Of a stretch of DNA of 17,551 nucleotides, positions 14,771-17,551 are shown piece by piece; the first letter of the stretch is position 1; every line of letters starts with the position of its first letter. Below the pieces are notes generated by a model. The model worked only from the letters and a program-made list of their open reading frames with translations. It did not search any database and had not been told where the DNA came from. The position numbers and the translations under genes are program-made. Source of the stretch: UBA1425 sp045537495 (lineage in GTDB: Bacteria > Bacillota > Clostridia > Oscillospirales > Acutalibacteraceae); the NCBI GenBank assembly GCA_045537495.1, contig JAZSPN010000052.1:1-17551 (forward strand), in the 5' to 3' direction.

Positions 14771-15343
14771 ATGTCGGTAATTATCAGACCGTACAAGACA
14801 TCGGATTTCGACGATGTTCGACTTATCTGTGTTGCAACTGCGGGATTTAAGGTCAGAAGCGAGTCCCGAAGGATGTTTCTTCTGAAGCTGTACTGTGACT
14901 ATTATCTTGAATGTGAGCCGGAAAACTGCTACGTTGCAGTCGATGTTGATGAAGACGGCAAGGAAAAAGTTGTCGGATACGTTCTCTGTGCAATCGACTG
15001 CGAATCGTATGCAAAGCGCTTTTTCGATAAATATCTGCCAAAAATCAAAGAATACAGCAAGTTCAATGCGTACTTTGCGAGAACCGAAGTTCTCCTTTAC
15101 GGAAAATTTGCTTCTTTTTTCCCTGCCCACATGCATATTGATATTTTGCCGGCATATCAGAAGCAGGGGATCGGAACAAAGCTGGTTGACACCATCAAGG
15201 AGCATCTTCGCGAAAGAAGCGTTAAAGGTGTCATGCTCATAGCGGGCAAAAAGAATGAGGGGGCCAAGATTTTTTATAAAAAGAATCATTTTTCTTTTTT
15301 AGAAAATGTAGGCGGAAACTCCATCTTCGGATTCGATTTCTGA
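14771..15343 (+). CDS. GNAT family N-acetyltransferase
   Basis: This 190-residue GNAT-fold acetyltransferase should transfer an acetyl group from acetyl-CoA to an unidentified amine. The N-terminus (IIRPYKTSDFDDVRLIC) is the usual first strand and helix. HMHIDILPAYQKQGIGTKLVD (about 120-140) holds the acetyl-CoA pyrophosphate loop QKQGIG, and MLIAGKKNEGAKIFYKKNHF (155-174) gives the late helix. The sequence, especially CDYYLECEPENCYVA and PAHMHIDILP, resembles the GNAT domains related to bacterial and eukaryotic O-GlcNAcase C-termini, from memory. The ATG at 14771 has GGAGG 7 nt upstream; an ATG at 14750 in frame lacks one. No transporter or hydrolase is fused to it. The repeats upstream may regulate it. 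Confidence 0.88.
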   Translation: MSVIIRPYKTSDFDDVRLICVATAGFKVRSESRRMFLLKLYCDYYLECEPENCYVAVDVDEDGKEKVVGYVLCAIDCESYAKRFFDKYLPKIKEYSKFNAYFARTEVLLYGKFASFFPAHMHIDILPAYQKQGIGTKLVDTIKEHLRERSVKGVMLIAGKKNEGAKIFYKKNHFSFLENVGGNSIFGFDF

Positions 15344-15473
15344 TTGAGAAACAGTTTTGTCCCGGTATGTGCAGTTTGCACAAAAATACATGGATCGAAT
15401 TATCAATTTAATCTATTAAGAATATATTTTTTTTAATTAGTTAATAATTTCTTAAAAAAATCTTGTGATATTA
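15344..15473. other. AT-rich intergenic stretch without a gene
   Basis: No open reading frame of note is seen between the acetyltransferase and the EAL-like gene. The stretch holds a short perfect hairpin TGTGCA-GTT-TGCACA (15368-15382), followed by As rather than Ts, and a run of eight Ts (15427-15434) without a good stem before it. The rest of the gap, to 15612, holds the promoter and leader hairpin listed separately. Confidence 0.6.
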
Positions 15474-15503
15474 TTGACAATTCGACATGTATTGTGTTAA
15501 TCT
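15474..15503 (+). promoter_or_regulatory. Candidate promoter of the EAL-like gene
   Basis: A perfect TTGACA (15474-15479) is followed after 18 nt by TAATCT (15498-15503), with TG one base before it, as in extended -10 promoters. The -10 hexamer itself is poor. It would give a leader of about 100 nt. Confidence 0.45.
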
Positions 15504-15531
15504 ATATGAGAGTGAAAATGTGTCTTAATAT

Positions 15532-15559
15532 GATCTTTTCGGAAAATGGCGAAAAGGTC
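15532..15559 (+). promoter_or_regulatory. Hairpin in the leader of the EAL-like gene
   Basis: GATCTTTTCG (15532-15541) and CGAAAAGGTC (15550-15559) form a 10-bp stem with one G-U pair around GAAAATGG. It lies about 55 nt before the start codon. I could not match it to a c-di-GMP riboswitch or other known element; it could control translation, RNA stability or bind a protein. Confidence 0.45.
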
Positions 15560-15612
15560 AGTTATTGCGTTATATAAACGTACATATATACAAAGTTTTG
15601 ACGGGAGTGCCT

Positions 15613-16374
15613 ATGATGGAAGAAAACAAGAAAACCGCGACAAAAGGCAATACAGGTTCACGTTTGCGTACTCTGGAGCTTACATATCAGCCTGTGTTCG
15701 ACGTTCATCTTAATATGGCGATTGATTTTGTTACTTCGATGCGTATCAACGACCGTCAGATGGGTGTTCTTTTGCAGGATGCCATTTTTCCCATTGCTGA
15801 AAAGACGAATCAGATATGTGAGCTCAACAGATGGAATATCGAAGAGGGCTGTGATGCAATTCTCCGTTGTGCCAAGAGAGAGGTCGACATCAACCGACTC
15901 ATAGTTCCGGTTTCCAAAAAGTATCTTTCAAAGAATTATGCTGTAAAACAGCTTATCAAGATCGTTGAATCAAAAGAGGTTGAGCCTGATAAATTCTGCC
16001 TCAACATTTCCGAAAGTATTTTTGAAGCGGAAAAGGCGCAGGTTACCGAGAGCATCAAACAGCTTCGTGAATACGGATTTTTGGTTTCAATCGATGATTT
16101 CGGTGTAGAGTATACGTCGATCTCTCACCTCAGCCTTTACGATGTCGATTATATCGGTATTCATGCGAGTCTTATCGACGACATCATGACGGAGGAAAAG
16201 GTGCAGAACAGAGTTCAGGGTATCATTGATCTTTGCAAAAAGCTTGAAACACAGGTTAAATTTGACGGAGTTGATACCGAGGAGAAGGCGACGCTTCTCA
16301 AATCCATGGGTGCAGATCAGATGGCGGGTGCACTTTACGGTAAGCCGATTTCGGAAAAACAGATCAAAATTTGA
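15613..16374 (+). CDS. Degenerate EAL-domain protein, probably catalytically inactive
   Basis: This 253-residue stand-alone EAL-like domain has the fold markers of a cyclic-di-GMP phosphodiesterase: TYQPVFDV (24-31), NISESIFE (131-138), SIDDFGVEYTSISHLSLYDVDYI (159-181) and LLKSMGADQMAG..YGKPIS (228-247). Most catalytic residues are changed. The EAL motif reads IDFV, the VNLS asparagine is proline, the KID lysine and aspartate are G182 and H184, EGVET is DGVDT, and the QGY glutamine is A. E134 and D161-D162 remain. Hydrolysis of c-di-GMP is therefore unlikely; binding or a scaffold role is possible. No signal peptide or partner domain is seen. The ATG at 15613 follows GGGAG. The next gene, for a membrane-anchored surface protein, is 47 nt downstream and may be in the same transcript. 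Confidence 0.85.
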   Translation: MMEENKKTATKGNTGSRLRTLELTYQPVFDVHLNMAIDFVTSMRINDRQMGVLLQDAIFPIAEKTNQICELNRWNIEEGCDAILRCAKREVDINRLIVPVSKKYLSKNYAVKQLIKIVESKEVEPDKFCLNISESIFEAEKAQVTESIKQLREYGFLVSIDDFGVEYTSISHLSLYDVDYIGIHASLIDDIMTEEKVQNRVQGIIDLCKKLETQVKFDGVDTEEKATLLKSMGADQMAGALYGKPISEKQIKI

Positions 16375-16421
16375 CGATTTTCGTATACCTTTATATATAA
16401 CGGTTTTGGGAGATGATTTAG

Positions 16422-17297
16422 TTGGGCAAAAAGAAAAAGGATCTTGCAGAGGCTACCTCTTCGGTACCGAACGGCACAGTAGCTTCTCAGGGAGATAAAG
16501 GGCCGTACATACCTGCTTTGTCAATGGACGATCAGAGCAAAAAATATGATGTCAATACAAAAGCGGAAAAAGTACGCAAAAGAGATTGGCTCATAAGAAT
16601 CATTGCGTTAATTCTTCTCATATTACTTCTCATTATCGGAATCGGCTATTGCAGCGTTACGATTCTCAACAAGGCGGGACGTTTCACGGTAAGCCTTGTA
16701 CCCAACGAGTACGGAATTCAGCTTTCGGCATCGGAGGATTTCGCGGAGCCGACACTGAATCTTTACGCTTCACCGGTTATCGATATGAACAATATCACCA
16801 AACAGTGGATTCTCAATCAGAGCGGTGAGCTCGGCGCAGATCCCGTATACGACAATTTCGCGGAAATCGACCGTGTATGGGGCGAACACAACGGCACCAA
16901 TTACCTTGCATATACATTTGGCGTAAGAAACGCAAGCGAAGATCCCGAAGATGTCGTTTCTTACAGAGCAACGCTGAATCTGCTTTATGAATACAAAGGC
17001 GCAGACGAAGCTGTGCGAGTAATGGTGTACAAAAACGGTAAACCGACCGTTTATGCAAAACCGCAGGTCGGTACAGACAAGCTGGAAACCTTCGAAGCAG
17101 ACAAAAACTTCCTTTCCGACGATATCGTTTTCGAGGAAATCAGATCTGACTTCCAGGTCGGCGAAACGGACAGATACACCGTCGTCATCTGGCTTGAAGG
17201 CAACGATCCCGAATGTGTCAATGCGATTATGGGTGGCGAAGCAAAGTTCTCCATGGACTTTGAAGTCATCGGCGGCAACAGTGGCGGTACGGAATGA
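16422..17297 (+). CDS. Membrane-anchored extracellular protein, TasA/camelysin-like C-terminal half
   Basis: I do not recognise a named family with certainty. The 291-residue protein has a basic and polar cytoplasmic N-terminus of about 55 residues (KKKK at 3-6), one strongly hydrophobic segment (about 56-82), and an extracellular domain of about 205 residues. The domain opens AGRFTVSLVPNEYGIQLS and closes with WLEGNDPECVNAIMGGEAKF (257-276). I recall similar endings in clostridial proteins exported with SipW-type signals and related to TasA. It lacks the usual ATYAWF signal motif and looks anchored rather than cleaved. The start is TTG (16422) with GGGAG 9 nt upstream. A secreted protein with the ATYAWF motif follows 83 nt downstream, suggesting a shared surface structure in which this is the base or anchor. 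That role is inference. Confidence 0.75.
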   Translation: MGKKKKDLAEATSSVPNGTVASQGDKGPYIPALSMDDQSKKYDVNTKAEKVRKRDWLIRIIALILLILLLIIGIGYCSVTILNKAGRFTVSLVPNEYGIQLSASEDFAEPTLNLYASPVIDMNNITKQWILNQSGELGADPVYDNFAEIDRVWGEHNGTNYLAYTFGVRNASEDPEDVVSYRATLNLLYEYKGADEAVRVMVYKNGKPTVYAKPQVGTDKLETFEADKNFLSDDIVFEEIRSDFQVGETDRYTVVIWLEGNDPECVNAIMGGEAKFSMDFEVIGGNSGGTE

Positions 17298-17380
17298 GCT
17301 TGGGGGAGACCCTTCCGTATCAAAACCGAAACCAACGCACAAACACTTAGGATATAAAACATTATTTGGAGGAAAAACAA

Positions 17381-17551
17381 ATGAAAAAGCGTTCACTTAT
17401 TTCTGCAGTAGCAATGCTTATTGTTTCTGCAATCGTTCTCACAAGCGCAACTTATGCATGGTTCGCAAGCGGTTCCAACGCATACGTTGAAACAATCTCT
17501 GCAACAATCACAAACAGCGACGGTTCTATCCTTCTTTCTGCAGACGGCGGC
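17381..17551 (+). CDS. Secreted TasA/camelysin-like protein with SipW-type signal (partial)
   Basis: Only the first 57 residues are visible; the gene runs off the right edge. The N-terminus has two basic residues, a hydrophobic core (LISAVAMLIVSAIVLTSA), and ATYAWF at residues 23-28, the hallmark of signal peptides processed by the SipW type I signal peptidase, whose substrates include the biofilm-fibre protein TasA and camelysin. The mature part begins with Ser/Thr/Asn-rich sequence (VETISATITNSDG), as expected for the start of a beta-sandwich fibre subunit. GGAGG lies 8 nt before the ATG. TATAAA at 17353-17358 could be a -10 for a separate promoter, but its -35 is weak. The family assignment is from the signal motif alone. 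Confidence 0.75.
   Translation, partial: MKKRSLISAVAMLIVSAIVLTSATYAWFASGSNAYVETISATITNSDGSILLSADGG

Noticed and set aside
15368..15382. TGTGCA-GTT-TGCACA as terminator of the acetyltransferase gene
   Set aside because: The stem is only 6 bp and is followed by As, not Ts, on the plus strand.
15510..15612. Possible c-di-GMP riboswitch ahead of the EAL-like gene
   Set aside because: I could not find the conserved GEMM core or tetraloop-receptor features; only a simple hairpin is visible.
16770..17396. Minus-strand open frame of 208 codons across the surface-protein genes
   Set aside because: It spans two plus-strand genes and the gap between them, has no ribosome binding site, and its product has no recognisable domain.

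Overview
This 17.5 kb window looks like chromosomal DNA from an anaerobic, Gram-positive Clostridia-type bacterium (Bacillota), probably gut-associated. The evidence is AGGAGG-like ribosome binding sites, several near-consensus sigma-A promoters, moderate GC content, and the gene set: LicD, a GH38 mannosidase, a clostridial-type amidase, an ABC-F protein and proteins resembling TasA/SipW substrates. This placement is inference; there is no rRNA or other phylogenetic marker. I see no tRNA, rRNA, CRISPR array, transposase or phage structural gene.

Region 1 (1-4714) has two divergent operons. On the minus strand a LicD-family phosphotransferase is followed by a sodium/phosphate cotransporter that runs off the left edge. 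On the plus strand lie araA, araD and a small membrane-anchored protein, tightly packed or overlapping. No araB kinase is present. The two promoters sit back to back, and their -35 boxes form a palindrome.

Region 2 (4715-8963) opens with a convergent intergenic stretch holding a 104-bp imperfect palindrome and a strong 16-bp terminator stem. A minus-strand operon follows: a HAD phosphatase with an unusual N-terminal extension, then a GH38 alpha-mannosidase-like enzyme whose usual nucleophile position appears to be serine.

Region 3 (8964-12553) holds a hypothetical multi-pass membrane protein, a PHP-family metal phosphoesterase whose stop codon overlaps that of a convergent Dabb-family gene, a sugar-isomerase-like TIM-barrel protein, and a minus-strand Amidase_3-type cell-wall amidase.

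Region 4 (12554-15343) holds a YdiF-like ABC-F ATPase with a perfect consensus promoter and a GNAT acetyltransferase. The gap between them carries two matching GTAAAG-N8-CTTTAC inverted repeats and a 24-bp direct repeat.

Region 5 (15344-17551) is the most unusual part. It has a strongly degenerate EAL-domain protein, then a membrane-anchored extracellular protein, then the start of a secreted protein with an ATYAWF motif like that of SipW-processed TasA/camelysin proteins. My best reading is a surface-fibre or matrix locus with an inactive EAL regulator or scaffold at its head. That reading is inference.
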